Positions 1 through 6,231 of a stretch of 19,488 bases of DNA are shown piece after piece. Source of the stretch: CAYQLT01 sp964418425 (GTDB lineage: Bacteria > Bacillota > Limnochordia > Limnochordales > Geochordaceae); contig CAYQLT010000049.1 in the NCBI GenBank assembly GCA_964418425.1, positions 1 through 19,488 on the forward strand, written 5' to 3'. Position numbers and translations under genes: made by a program. Every line of letters begins with the position of its first letter. Position 1 is the first letter of the stretch. The notes under the pieces were generated by a model. It had not been told where the DNA came from. It did not search any database and was given only the letters and a program-made list of their open reading frames with translations.

Positions 1-27
1 CCGCTCCACCGAAGGCTCGCTCTTGTA

Positions 28-56
28 TTGCATTGTAATGCTCCATCGCATATCAT
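28..56 (+). promoter_or_regulatory. Possible promoter with operator-like palindrome for the BrnT/BrnA-like pair
   Basis: TATCAT at 51–56 matches the -10 consensus at five of six positions. TTGCAT at 28–33 is a weak -35 with a 17-base spacer. The palindrome GCATTGTAATGC (30–41) overlaps the -35 end. Toxin-antitoxin operons of this kind are usually autorepressed by the antitoxin, so an operator here is plausible. The -35 is poor and the assignment is inference. Confidence 0.35.
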
Positions 57-77
57 GACGCCAGGACGGGGGCCAAC

Positions 78-347
78 GTGCAACGACGATTCGACATGCT
101 GAGGTGGACAGTCGGCAGGCTCCAACACATTGCTCGGCACAGTGTCACAGCGGAAGAGGTTGAGGAAGTCTTGTACGACCCGGATGCGGTGCTCGTAAGA
201 GGGCGCAGTGGGCGGTACCGCCTGTACGGCCGCACCGAAGCAGGGCGGATGCTCCTGGTGGCACTGGTCGACGAAGGTAACCGGGTGGCTGGCCCCGTGA
301 CTGCACGGGACGTGACGGATGCGGAGAGGAGAACCTACTTTGCGTAG
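78..347 (+). CDS. BrnT-like type II toxin
   Basis: This 89-residue protein resembles BrnT/RelE-fold toxins. It has an N-terminal HIARHSVTAEEVEEVL block (residues 17–32), a GRYRLYGRTEAGRML strand pair (about 45–59) and a C-terminal VTARDVTDAERRTY signature (about 74–87) that corresponds to the conserved ISAR...Er..Y end of the family. Such toxins are ribosome-independent or ribosome-linked RNases held inactive by the partner antitoxin. The GTG start at 78 follows a purine-rich AGGACGGGGG. An in-frame ATG at 96 is an alternative and would give a more family-like N-terminus. The 3' end overlaps the antitoxin gene, so the two are translationally coupled. BrnT-like is my best assignment by motif; no catalytic activity can be proved from sequence alone. 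Confidence 0.75.
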   Translation: MQRRFDMLRWTVGRLQHIARHSVTAEEVEEVLYDPDAVLVRGRSGRYRLYGRTEAGRMLLVALVDEGNRVAGPVTARDVTDAERRTYFA

Positions 348-651
348 AACTGCAGAGCGGCGCAAGTTTCGGCCCGCCAAGCGGGAACCGCACTTCGCTT
401 CGGAGGCCGAAGCGGCACAGTGGTTTGGGGCGCACGACACTTCCCAACTCCCGGGGGAGGTTGTCCGTGACGATGAATCACAGGCCGGGAGTCCGCCGCG
501 GCTCGAAACCATCGCGGTACGGGTGTCGGCTCGGGAGATAGAGGAGTTGAAGCTCCGGGCCGCTAGATTAGGAATCGGGTACACAACCTACGTCCGTATG
601 CTCATCAACCGACACGTCCTCAGCGAACCACCGATCGGCTTCTCAGAGTGA
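340..651 (+). CDS. BrnA/CopG-like antitoxin
   Basis: The protein is about 103 residues. The middle FASEAEAAQWFGAHDTSQL block is the typical toxin-neutralising segment of COG5304/BrnA-like antitoxins. The C-terminal part (IAVRVSAREIEELKLRAAR, then GIGYTTYVRMLINRHV) is a ribbon-helix-helix DNA-binding domain. I prefer the TTG start at 340 because GGAGAGGAG sits about eight bases upstream; an in-frame ATG at 319 would add seven residues but lacks such a site. The start lies inside the last codons of the toxin gene, the usual coupling for a type II pair. It should bind both the toxin and the promoter region around 28–56. No terminator is evident after the stop, only two tandem copies of TCAGCGGT (671–688). 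Confidence 0.75.
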   Translation: MRRTAERRKFRPAKREPHFASEAEAAQWFGAHDTSQLPGEVVRDDESQAGSPPRLETIAVRVSAREIEELKLRAARLGIGYTTYVRMLINRHVLSEPPIGFSE

Positions 652-1544
652 CCCCGCGACAGCCCTGACCTCAGCGGTCTTCAGCGGTGATGAGTCACAC
701 GCTCCGGTCGTAGAAGGGGTAGTTCCAACCCCGGTTGACCAGCACCAGCAGAGCGAAACGGCAGCGGGGCAGGTGTACCGGGCTTCACGTATCGCCTCGG
801 CGCTACAGCACGCCTGGATGTACAAACGCGGCACGGTTCGCCCCCCGAATGAGCCTCGCGTACCGTCGAACCCCTGCGTACGTCCGATAAAGCGAGTTGG
901 CGCGCCGGCAGCCAAAGCGCAACCGTTGGGGCCAGCCACCAGTCTCGAACACATGTTTGCTTCTGTCCCCTCTGCGTGCTGGAGAATCCTGTCACCATGC
1001 GGTCTTGCGCACCTGGTAGTTCCTTCTAATCTCGCCTAGTTCGAGCGATTTCGGCTGCGGTTTTTGGCCCCGTTTTGGCTGCCGGACGTGACGTTTTGGC
1101 CCGGGTATCCGGTTCGCAACCCACCTCCCACCCGTCACCTTCCGTTTACCCGGCCGCGGGCGCGGCACAGTCGGTTCGTGAGCGCAATGTCTCAACAATC
1201 CGTGGGGTCAACTCGGCGGGGGAGCGTCACACAAGTCGAAACAAGATGACACCGCTCGTGGGTTTGATGCCACGACGAAAGGCCAACTCGCCGCCAGCAT
1301 TAGAATGAGCATGTGTCGGACCGGGCGGCCAACCACTTGTGTCCGGTCAACGTCATCTGGCACGAACCCGGCTCCGTCGTGTCCAAGCCCGATGACGTCT
1401 TATGGGCACAACCAAGAACCCTGCCCTTCCTCCAGTATGGCGAGCCTCGGATCGGCTGTACAGTGGTGCCTCTTGGTGCGACGCGTATCCCCGGCGTGGC
1501 CGCAGCGACGGGTTTGCACGGCCTGCACACCTCGGCACCTCGTG
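652..1544. other. Gene-poor stretch with short phased repeats
   Basis: I could not support a gene in these roughly 890 bases. The open frames are short, overlap on both strands and show no recognisable family. The base composition looks less GC-rich than the right half of the window. Two things stand out: tandem TCAGCGGT at 671–678 and 681–688, and three copies of TTTTGGC at 1063–1069, 1074–1080 and 1095–1101. A frame opening near 1313 runs on the plus strand but merges into the antisense of the HEPN gene and looks like a shadow or remnant. Confidence 0.5.
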
Positions 1545-1988
1545 TCAGGATGAGGTCGCCTGTGCGCCTTCACTCCTGGGAGACGACTTCGGAAGCCTCG
1601 ATACAATCGCCTCTCGCACACGCAGCGCCGTCGCCAAGGCCCGATCCGCTTCCGCGAGGTCGGGGCTTTCCGGAGCACCTGGATAGCGGAATTTCGAGGC
1701 ATACTCGCTCAGTGGCGCTGCCTCTTTCAAGATGGGCTCAAGCGTGGGGTCTAGTCGCGCGCACGCTTCGCCGAGCTCCACCAAGCTGTGCGTCTTGCGA
1801 AACGGGATGTCGTGCCACGCAAGGTAGGCCTTCAATACCTTTTCGACGATCTGCTGGGCGTGAAAGACCATATCTTCGGTCACCGGCGGGTCGGCTCCAC
1901 GGACCGCCTCGGCTGCCCGCAGATCCACCGAGGCCTTGGTCAGCCATTCTTGCGCCTCGGCGAAGCGTTGCTCGTTAGTCGCGCTCAT
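1545..1988 (-). CDS. HEPN-domain protein, partner of an MNT nucleotidyltransferase
   Basis: The protein has 147 residues and starts at the ATG at 1988. It reads as a small all-helical HEPN protein of the COG2250 type: WLTKASVDLRAAEA near residues 15–28, FHAQQIVEKVLKAYLAW at 42–58, FRKTHSLVEL at 63–72 and YASKFRYPG at 96–104. HEPN proteins next to MNT proteins act as RNase toxins or RNA-binding partners in toxin-antitoxin and defence modules. The canonical R-x4-6-H catalytic spacing is not obvious (R64 and H67 are too close), so RNase activity is uncertain. The gene overlaps the upstream MNT gene by 14 bases, which indicates tight coupling. The open frame continues upstream of 1988, but that sequence is the MNT gene read out of frame. 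Confidence 0.85.
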   Translation of the reverse strand: MSATNEQRFAEAQEWLTKASVDLRAAEAVRGADPPVTEDMVFHAQQIVEKVLKAYLAWHDIPFRKTHSLVELGEACARLDPTLEPILKEAAPLSEYASKFRYPGAPESPDLAEADRALATALRVREAIVSRLPKSSPRSEGAQATSS

Positions 1989-2313
1989 AGACGAGTTGGC
2001 CCTCTCGGAGTACCGTGCCCGGTAAAGAGGCGCGCAGCGTCGAACGGGCCGCGAAATCCGACGCCCGCCACACCAGGACGTCCACCGAGGCACCACTACC
2101 CCACAGACGTTCGTAGGCGAGCCGGCTACGCTGCAGCTCTGCCGGGACGTCGTCAGGCACGACAACCAGAAGGTCATAATCGCTATCCGGACCGGCTTCA
2201 CCCCGAGCGTGAGAGCCAAACAGGTAGATACGGATGGGCTGGTACGCCTCCACGAGCCGCCGAACCACCTCGGCGAGACGCGAATCCATCACCGTCCGAG
2301 TCAGGTAGCCCAT
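1975..2313 (-). CDS. MNT-type nucleotidyltransferase (antitoxin-like)
   Basis: This 112-residue protein is a minimal nucleotidyltransferase. It carries the diagnostic G-S-x10-D-x-D motif: G33-S34 in LFGSHARGEA, then D45 and D47 in SDYDLLVV. In MNT/HEPN modules such proteins act as the antitoxin and can modify the HEPN partner with AMP. The ATG at 2313 is preceded by GGGGG at 2322–2326 with eight bases of spacing; a second in-frame ATG at 2289 is less well placed. The 3' end overlaps the HEPN gene by 14 bases. The pair stands alone, with about 190 bases separating it from the Uma2 gene upstream. Confidence 0.88.
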   Translation of the reverse strand: MGYLTRTVMDSRLAEVVRRLVEAYQPIRIYLFGSHARGEAGPDSDYDLLVVVPDDVPAELQRSRLAYERLWGSGASVDVLVWRASDFAARSTLRASLPGTVLREGQLVYERD

Positions 2314-2504
2314 CGGATTTTCCCCCGTATCGGCCGCACCGGTTTTCCGCCCCTATTTTCGCGCGGCGGGCTAGCCCACAACAACAAGCCAGCCGCTCGT
2401 CGCTACCTGGCAGCACCGCCCAAGAGGACCGGAGCACGGCGCGGTGGGCATGCCGCGTTTCCCCGACCCGCACGAGAATCAGACCGGTGGACGGCCGGCT
2501 CCAT

Positions 2505-3080
2505 TCACCCGAAAATGGGGGCCAGCTCCAGGGTGAACCCCGGTAACTCCGGCTCCAGTATCACGCGCACCGCCTCTTCGTGGCGATCCCCCTCTCGACC
2601 AGGGCGGTACAGCTCGACCGCGTGCCCTTCCGGGTCGATGAGAACGGCCAGCTGGGCCCCGTTGGCGAGATAGCTCTGCATCTTTTCCCGCAGCTCGGCG
2701 AGCGGGTTGGAGGCCGAGCGCACCTCGAAGACCACGTCGGGGCACAGAGGAGGAAAGCCCTCCCGAGCTTCCCGAGCTAACGCCTCCCAGCGCGCCCGTC
2801 GCACCCAGGAGGCGTCCGGAGAAAGCAGCGCACCGTCCGGAAGCTTGAACCCCGTCGAGGGGTCGAAAACGTACCCCAGACCTGTTCGGGCGTTCCAGTT
2901 GCTCAGCTGCCTCAACACCTCAGCACTGCGCCGTCCGCTTTCGCCTCCCGTCGGGCTCACGACCAGCCTCCCGTCCGCGCTGCGTTCGAACTGATAGCCG
3001 GGATTGCGCTGGGAAAGCGCCAGCAGTTCCTCGTCCGTGACCCGGCGCACCAGGTCGAGCTTGATGGCCACGCTCATCAT
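2505..3080 (-). CDS. Uma2-family (DUF820) nuclease-fold protein
   Basis: The product is about 191 residues and matches the Uma2/DUF820 family, a PD-(D/E)XK nuclease fold common in multi-copy sets in cyanobacteria and some Bacillota. Recognisable parts are the N-terminal VTDEELLALSQRNPGYQFE, the VVSPTGGESGRR loop, LLSPDASWVRRARW, and FPPLCPDVVFEVRS followed by LREKMQSYLANGAQLAVLIDP, where the acidic residues and following lysine would form the active site. The biological role of the family is not settled. Two consecutive ATG codons (3080 and 3077) follow AGGGGG directly; an upstream GTG at 3122 also keeps the frame open. I chose 3080 because homologues usually begin close to the MSVAIKLD segment. 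It has no close operon partner. Confidence 0.82.
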   Translation of the reverse strand: MMSVAIKLDLVRRVTDEELLALSQRNPGYQFERSADGRLVVSPTGGESGRRSAEVLRQLSNWNARTGLGYVFDPSTGFKLPDGALLSPDASWVRRARWEALAREAREGFPPLCPDVVFEVRSASNPLAELREKMQSYLANGAQLAVLIDPEGHAVELYRPGREGDRHEEAVRVILEPELPGFTLELAPIFG

Positions 3081-3170
3081 CCCCCTGACGGCCAAGACCT
3101 TCACCCCTTGTGGCACGACCACCGGGGATCTGGACTGTCTTGATGGCAGCGATCCGGTCGAGAGGGACGG

Positions 3171-3541
3171 TCACACGCGCTCCAGCGGAAGCGGGCGGAT
3201 GCGAACCCCGTCCTCCTGGATGACCACGATGGCGCCGTCCGACAGGGCTTGCGCGACGACGCTCAGAACGTCCTTTAACCGCTCGAACAAGCGCTCGGCG
3301 TTCACGTCACCCAGGCGGAAAATCACCACCGAGGGTTTGGCCTCCCCCGATGCGGCGAGCACGTACCCGTAATCCAGGTCGTGCGTCAGAATGATCTCCT
3401 ACGCCCGACGCGCCGCCTCCACGATCTCGGTATCGGGGGCTCGACCTAGCCCGATATCTCCGACGTCCCGAAACGGTACCCCTCCCGTTCCAGGAGGGGT
3501 CCCAGCGTCCTCGGGATGTTCATGTTCAGCAGGAAGTTCAT
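3171..3541 (-). pseudogene. DUF5615 PIN-like toxin, inactivated by frameshift and stop
   Basis: Read across frames, this is a DUF5615 (Mut7-C/PIN-like) toxin. It starts MNFLLNMNIPRTLGPLLE at 3541 and runs to GYRF. The family-like continuation RDVGDIGLGRAPDTEIVEAA then appears one base out of frame at about 3469–3470, consistent with a single-base loss. In that second frame a TAG at 3399–3401 interrupts the sequence just before EIILTHDLDYGYVLAASGE, and the rest stays open to 3171. With two independent lesions, no full-length toxin can be made. The start overlaps the stop of the DUF433 gene as ATGA, the normal coupling for this toxin-antitoxin type. A sequencing error could explain the frameshift but less easily both lesions. 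Confidence 0.85.
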
Positions 3542-3789
3542 GGCCGGCGCTCACTTGGGAGCGGGATCCATCGCTCCTGCGTGACCCAAGCCGCATACTC
3601 AAGCGCCTCGTAAATGTCCTCCCGCTCAAGCTCGGGCCACTCGCGCACGATGTCGTCGGCGCTCATACCCGAAGCCAGGTAAGCTAAGATGGACGAAACG
3701 GGCATGCGAAGCCCGCGGATGCAGGGTTTCCCGAAGCATTTCTCCGGGTCGAGCGTGATTCGCTGGAAGACGGGATGACGAAATTCCAT
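3538..3789 (-). CDS. DUF433 antitoxin
   Basis: This intact 83-residue protein is a typical DUF433 winged-helix antitoxin: RITLDPEKCFGKPCIRGLRMPV at the N-terminus, VSSILAYLASGMSADDIVREWPEL in the middle, and EREDIYEALEYAAWV towards the end. DUF433 proteins are the DNA-binding antitoxin partners of DUF5615 PIN-like toxins. GGGAGG (reverse complement of 3798–3803) lies eight bases before the ATG at 3789. The stop codon overlaps the start of the downstream toxin gene, which is broken here. The antitoxin could still bind its operator or neutralise related toxins elsewhere, but that is inference. Confidence 0.9.
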   Translation of the reverse strand: MEFRHPVFQRITLDPEKCFGKPCIRGLRMPVSSILAYLASGMSADDIVREWPELEREDIYEALEYAAWVTQERWIPLPSERRP

Positions 3790-3803
3790 GCCATCGGCCT
3801 CCC

Positions 3804-4441
3804 GACGCCGTGTCGCGTTAGGCTCACAGGTCGGCGGCCTGCAAGCTCCCTACCAACGGCCCCACCCGCCTGGGCCCACGCACCCCGGTGCGGGGACGTC
3901 GTGGGGGGCGCGCTCTGTCGATGCATCGGCTCGCGACCCCAGCACGTGACGGCGGCGTACCCACCATGATGGGAGACTCGACCCCGCTCCGCCTTTGCGC
4001 CCGTCTAGGCCATTCCGGGTCGCTTATCCCGAGCACCTCCATCGCGTGCCGACAACCTGCTTCTCCGGACTGCGGGAAATCCTCCCCGGCCCGTAGAGGT
4101 CCCGAATCGATGTCGTGCGCCAGGTGACCATCGCGGGCCGACCCCACAAGCTTTGCCAAAGGACCCGGTTCGCCCGGATGCCGCTCGGGGAGTCTTCGAT
4201 GGCCTCGCTTTGCGATGCGGGCGGCCCTCCATAAGCTTGCCCACCTCCGGCCCCCAACGAGCCGGCGCGCTCCCGGCGCGAGTATACCACGCCGGCGGTA
4301 TTCGGCCGATCCGGGCGGGGGCACCGGTCGTCCGACGCCGCGAGTTGCCGGGCCGTCGGGGGCTTTTCGTCAAGGCTTCTTCTGCCCGTCCCCGCCCTCT
4401 GCGAACGGGGAGCTCTCAGCCTTTGGGAAAGCGGACATCGG
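3804..4441. other. Gene-poor gap, probably holding decayed sequence
   Basis: About 640 bases have no gene I can support. Several overlapping minus-strand frames (roughly 3824–4497) are open because of base composition, and none matches a family I recognise. The last 110 bases appear to contain the frame-disrupted start of the XRE regulator that follows. No clear terminator, promoter or insertion-sequence end was seen. Confidence 0.5.
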
Positions 4442-4702
4442 GTGCCGGGAGCGGACGTGCTCAAGCGACTCCATGAGCTCTTCGGCGTGGACGTCAACGC
4501 GCTGCTGCGAGGCGAGAATGTACGCCCGACCCGCTTCCCGCGTGGGGCCGTCGGCCCGAAGATCCAGCTCCGGTCGGATGGGCTCGACGAGAGGCACGTG
4601 CGGCAGCTTGTGTCCCTCTACGAACTCCTGATGGACATCCAGCGGCGTAGCGGCCATGGCGGGGCCGGCCCTGAAGCGCACCTGCTGGCAAGGGCTCTGT
4701 AG
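4442..4702 (+). pseudogene. XRE-family HTH regulator with degraded 5' part
   Basis: The open frame encodes PGADVLKRLHELFGVDVNALLRGE, the end of an XRE/Cro-type helix-turn-helix domain, then a C-terminal tail of about 60 residues. In the same frame just upstream (4412–4441), ALSLWESGHR is the recognition-helix region of the domain. The first helices seem to lie in another frame (RRRELPGRRGLFVKASS, about 4330–4386), which suggests a frameshift near 4390–4412. No good start codon with a ribosome site is seen; the GTG at 4442 would give a protein without most of the HTH. Such regulators normally pair with ImmA/IrrE proteases, and this one overlaps exactly such a gene. It may be a true pseudogene, or the intact start may be misread. 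Confidence 0.6.
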
Positions 4703-5159
4703 CCCGCGCCAAGACATCGAAAGGGTCGCGGGCCGGGTGCGGCGGCTTGGGCCTGGCTCCCTGCCGGTGCGGGTTGTGCCCATCGCCCACGCGCTCGGCC
4801 TTTCCATCGTCGCCAGAGCGCTCCCCGACGGCGTGGAGGGAGCGCTTTTCCGTTACGAGAGGGGCGCGGTGATCGTTTACGACCCGAGGCGCCCAAGCGA
4901 GCGCATCCGCTTCACCGTCGCCCACGAAATCGGCCACTGGGTACTTGGGAGGAGCGGCGTCGTGGCCTGCCACTGCGAGGAGTTGCGGGATAGGGCCGAG
5001 GAGCGGAGGGCCAACCGGTTCGCGGCGGCCCTGCTCATGCCGAGAGAGGACGCGGTCGCATGCTGGATGAGCGGGAAAGCGTTTACATCGATGGCCGCCC
5101 GGTACGAGGTGAGCCTGGAGGCGATGCACTGGCGCCTCGTGGAACTCGGGCTTGTATGA
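4656..5159 (+). CDS. ImmA/IrrE-family metallo-endopeptidase
   Basis: This 167-residue protein belongs to the ImmA/IrrE (DUF955) family. The zinc motif HEIGH lies at residues 90–94, and the third-ligand helix EERRANRFAAALLMP at about 115–129. In ICEBs1 and related elements, ImmA cleaves the XRE repressor ImmR to switch on excision. The gene starts inside the end of the upstream XRE remnant (47-base overlap), which fits an ImmR-ImmA pair. There is no strong ribosome site before the ATG at 4656, so it probably depends on translation of the upstream gene. If the regulator is truly dead, this protease has lost its normal target, unless another repressor exists. Family assignment is firm; role in element control is inferred from context. 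Confidence 0.88.
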   Translation: MAGPALKRTCWQGLCSPRQDIERVAGRVRRLGPGSLPVRVVPIAHALGLSIVARALPDGVEGALFRYERGAVIVYDPRRPSERIRFTVAHEIGHWVLGRSGVVACHCEELRDRAEERRANRFAAALLMPREDAVACWMSGKAFTSMAARYEVSLEAMHWRLVELGLV

Positions 5160-5177
5160 GCGGGGGAGGCGTGGGCG

Positions 5178-5765
5178 ATGCGGTCATGGGCGTGGGGAAG
5201 TGGGCCCAGGGCGGGCCTTCGGCGGCTGGTACTCGCCGCTGCGATTGTCGGGTTGCTGCCGTCGGCGGCCTGGTCGGTGAGCCCCGAGGAGCTACCTCCC
5301 GATTCGCCGCTTCTGTCCATCCTCTTGCGGTCGCAAGCGGAGGTAGAGCTCGAGCGTTTAGGTCGGGGTCTGCTCGCGCGGTGCCAGGAGAGCGGGTGGG
5401 AGGGCCCCAGCTGCGAGTCCATCGCGCGGCCTTACCTGGACAATTTGGTGAAAACCGAGCCATGCAGCGCAACCGCCATGCTCGCGGTGCTTGAGGGCGT
5501 AGCCCCGGGCGCGGGAGCGTCACTTTCGCCCGATTCGGTCAAGGAGTGGCGCGACCGGCTCCTCACCTTCCTTCCGTACCTTCCTCCCATGGACTGGCCC
5601 AGGGTTCTCCTGAGAGTCCCTCCCTACCTGTGGGACCCCCGCAGGGCCGTCAGCCTCTCGGACATGCCGGAAGCCGTGCAAGTGGCCCAGCAGCCACGCG
5701 GCTGGCTAGTGCGGGCGCCCGATCTTCGGACGGCGCCGGCGACCATGGGTCGGTGCGGGAGGTAG
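5178..5765 (+). CDS. Uncharacterised secreted protein
   Basis: I do not recognise this 195-residue protein. It begins with a clear signal peptide: basic residues (RAGLRR), a hydrophobic core LVLAAAIVGLLPSA and a probable signal peptidase I site after AAWS near residue 33. The mature part has a helical LLSILLRSQAEVELERLGRGLL segment, three cysteines in the middle (about residues 69, 79 and 96) and a proline/tryptophan-rich LPYLPPMDWPRVLLRVPPYLW stretch. GGGGGAGG lies about eight bases upstream of the ATG at 5178. Its final codons contain the ribosome site of the integrase gene, so the two are probably co-transcribed. A secreted protein between a putative element-control protease and an integrase is unusual; it may be element cargo or the remnant of a longer protein. 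Confidence 0.65.
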   Translation: MRSWAWGSGPRAGLRRLVLAAAIVGLLPSAAWSVSPEELPPDSPLLSILLRSQAEVELERLGRGLLARCQESGWEGPSCESIARPYLDNLVKTEPCSATAMLAVLEGVAPGAGASLSPDSVKEWRDRLLTFLPYLPPMDWPRVLLRVPPYLWDPRRAVSLSDMPEAVQVAQQPRGWLVRAPDLRTAPATMGRCGR

Positions 5766-5772
5766 GCGCGAC

Positions 5773-6231
5773 GTGGCCTATGTGCGTCGTCTGGGGAAGG
5801 ACCGCTATCAGATCGTCTGGCTGGAAGGCTACCTCGTCGGCCCGGACGGCAAGCGCCACCAGCGCAAGCGGAGCGAGATCGTCCGGGGCTCCGAGAGGGA
5901 GGCGCGCCGCAGGGCTGCCGAGATTGAAGCCGCGGGGCCGCCGGCCTCCAGGCTGCAGGACCCTGAGGAGCGCACCTTCGCACGGGTGGCGGCGGCGTGG
6001 CTGGAGCGGCGCCGTAGCGACGTGGAAGCCGGGCGGCTGGAGGCGGGAACGTGGCGGCGCTACGACGAGACGCTGCGCCTGTATGCCCTTCCGGAGATCG
6101 GCTCGGTTCCCCTCTCGAAGCTCCGGCCTGCTGACGTGGAGCGAACCTATTCGGCGGCGCCCGCCGGATCTGCCAGGCAGCTGCACGCGGCGGTCCGCCA
6201 GGTGCTCCGTTGGGCCCTGCGGGAGCGATGA
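5773..6231 (+). CDS. Tyrosine integrase, N-terminal half (split by in-frame TGA)
   Basis: The 152 residues contain an arm-type DNA-binding segment (YVRRLGKDRYQIVWLEGYL, then KRHQRKRSEIV, residues 1–40) and a SAM-like core-binding domain (TFARVAAAWLERRRSD through LPEIGSVPLSKLRPADVE to LHAAVRQVLRWALRER). GTG at 5773 is preceded by GGGAGG (5757–5762), which sits at the end of the secreted-protein gene. The frame stops at TGA 6229–6231, exactly where normal integrases continue into the catalytic domain, and the same frame resumes at once with ATG. With the next entry it forms one integrase gene interrupted by a single stop. Either the gene has been inactivated, or the two halves are made separately through the TGAATG junction, or the stop is read through. 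Confidence 0.85.
   Translation: MAYVRRLGKDRYQIVWLEGYLVGPDGKRHQRKRSEIVRGSEREARRRAAEIEAAGPPASRLQDPEERTFARVAAAWLERRRSDVEAGRLEAGTWRRYDETLRLYALPEIGSVPLSKLRPADVERTYSAAPAGSARQLHAAVRQVLRWALRER

Noticed and set aside
1313..1978. Plus-strand open frame of 221 codons
   Set aside because: Most of it is antisense to the HEPN gene; the first 230 bases match no family I recognise and lack a ribosome site.
5916..5923. TGCCGAGA matching the tRNA-Phe end, as a possible second attachment site
   Set aside because: Eight bases is too short to mean anything in GC-rich DNA, and it lies inside the integrase gene.
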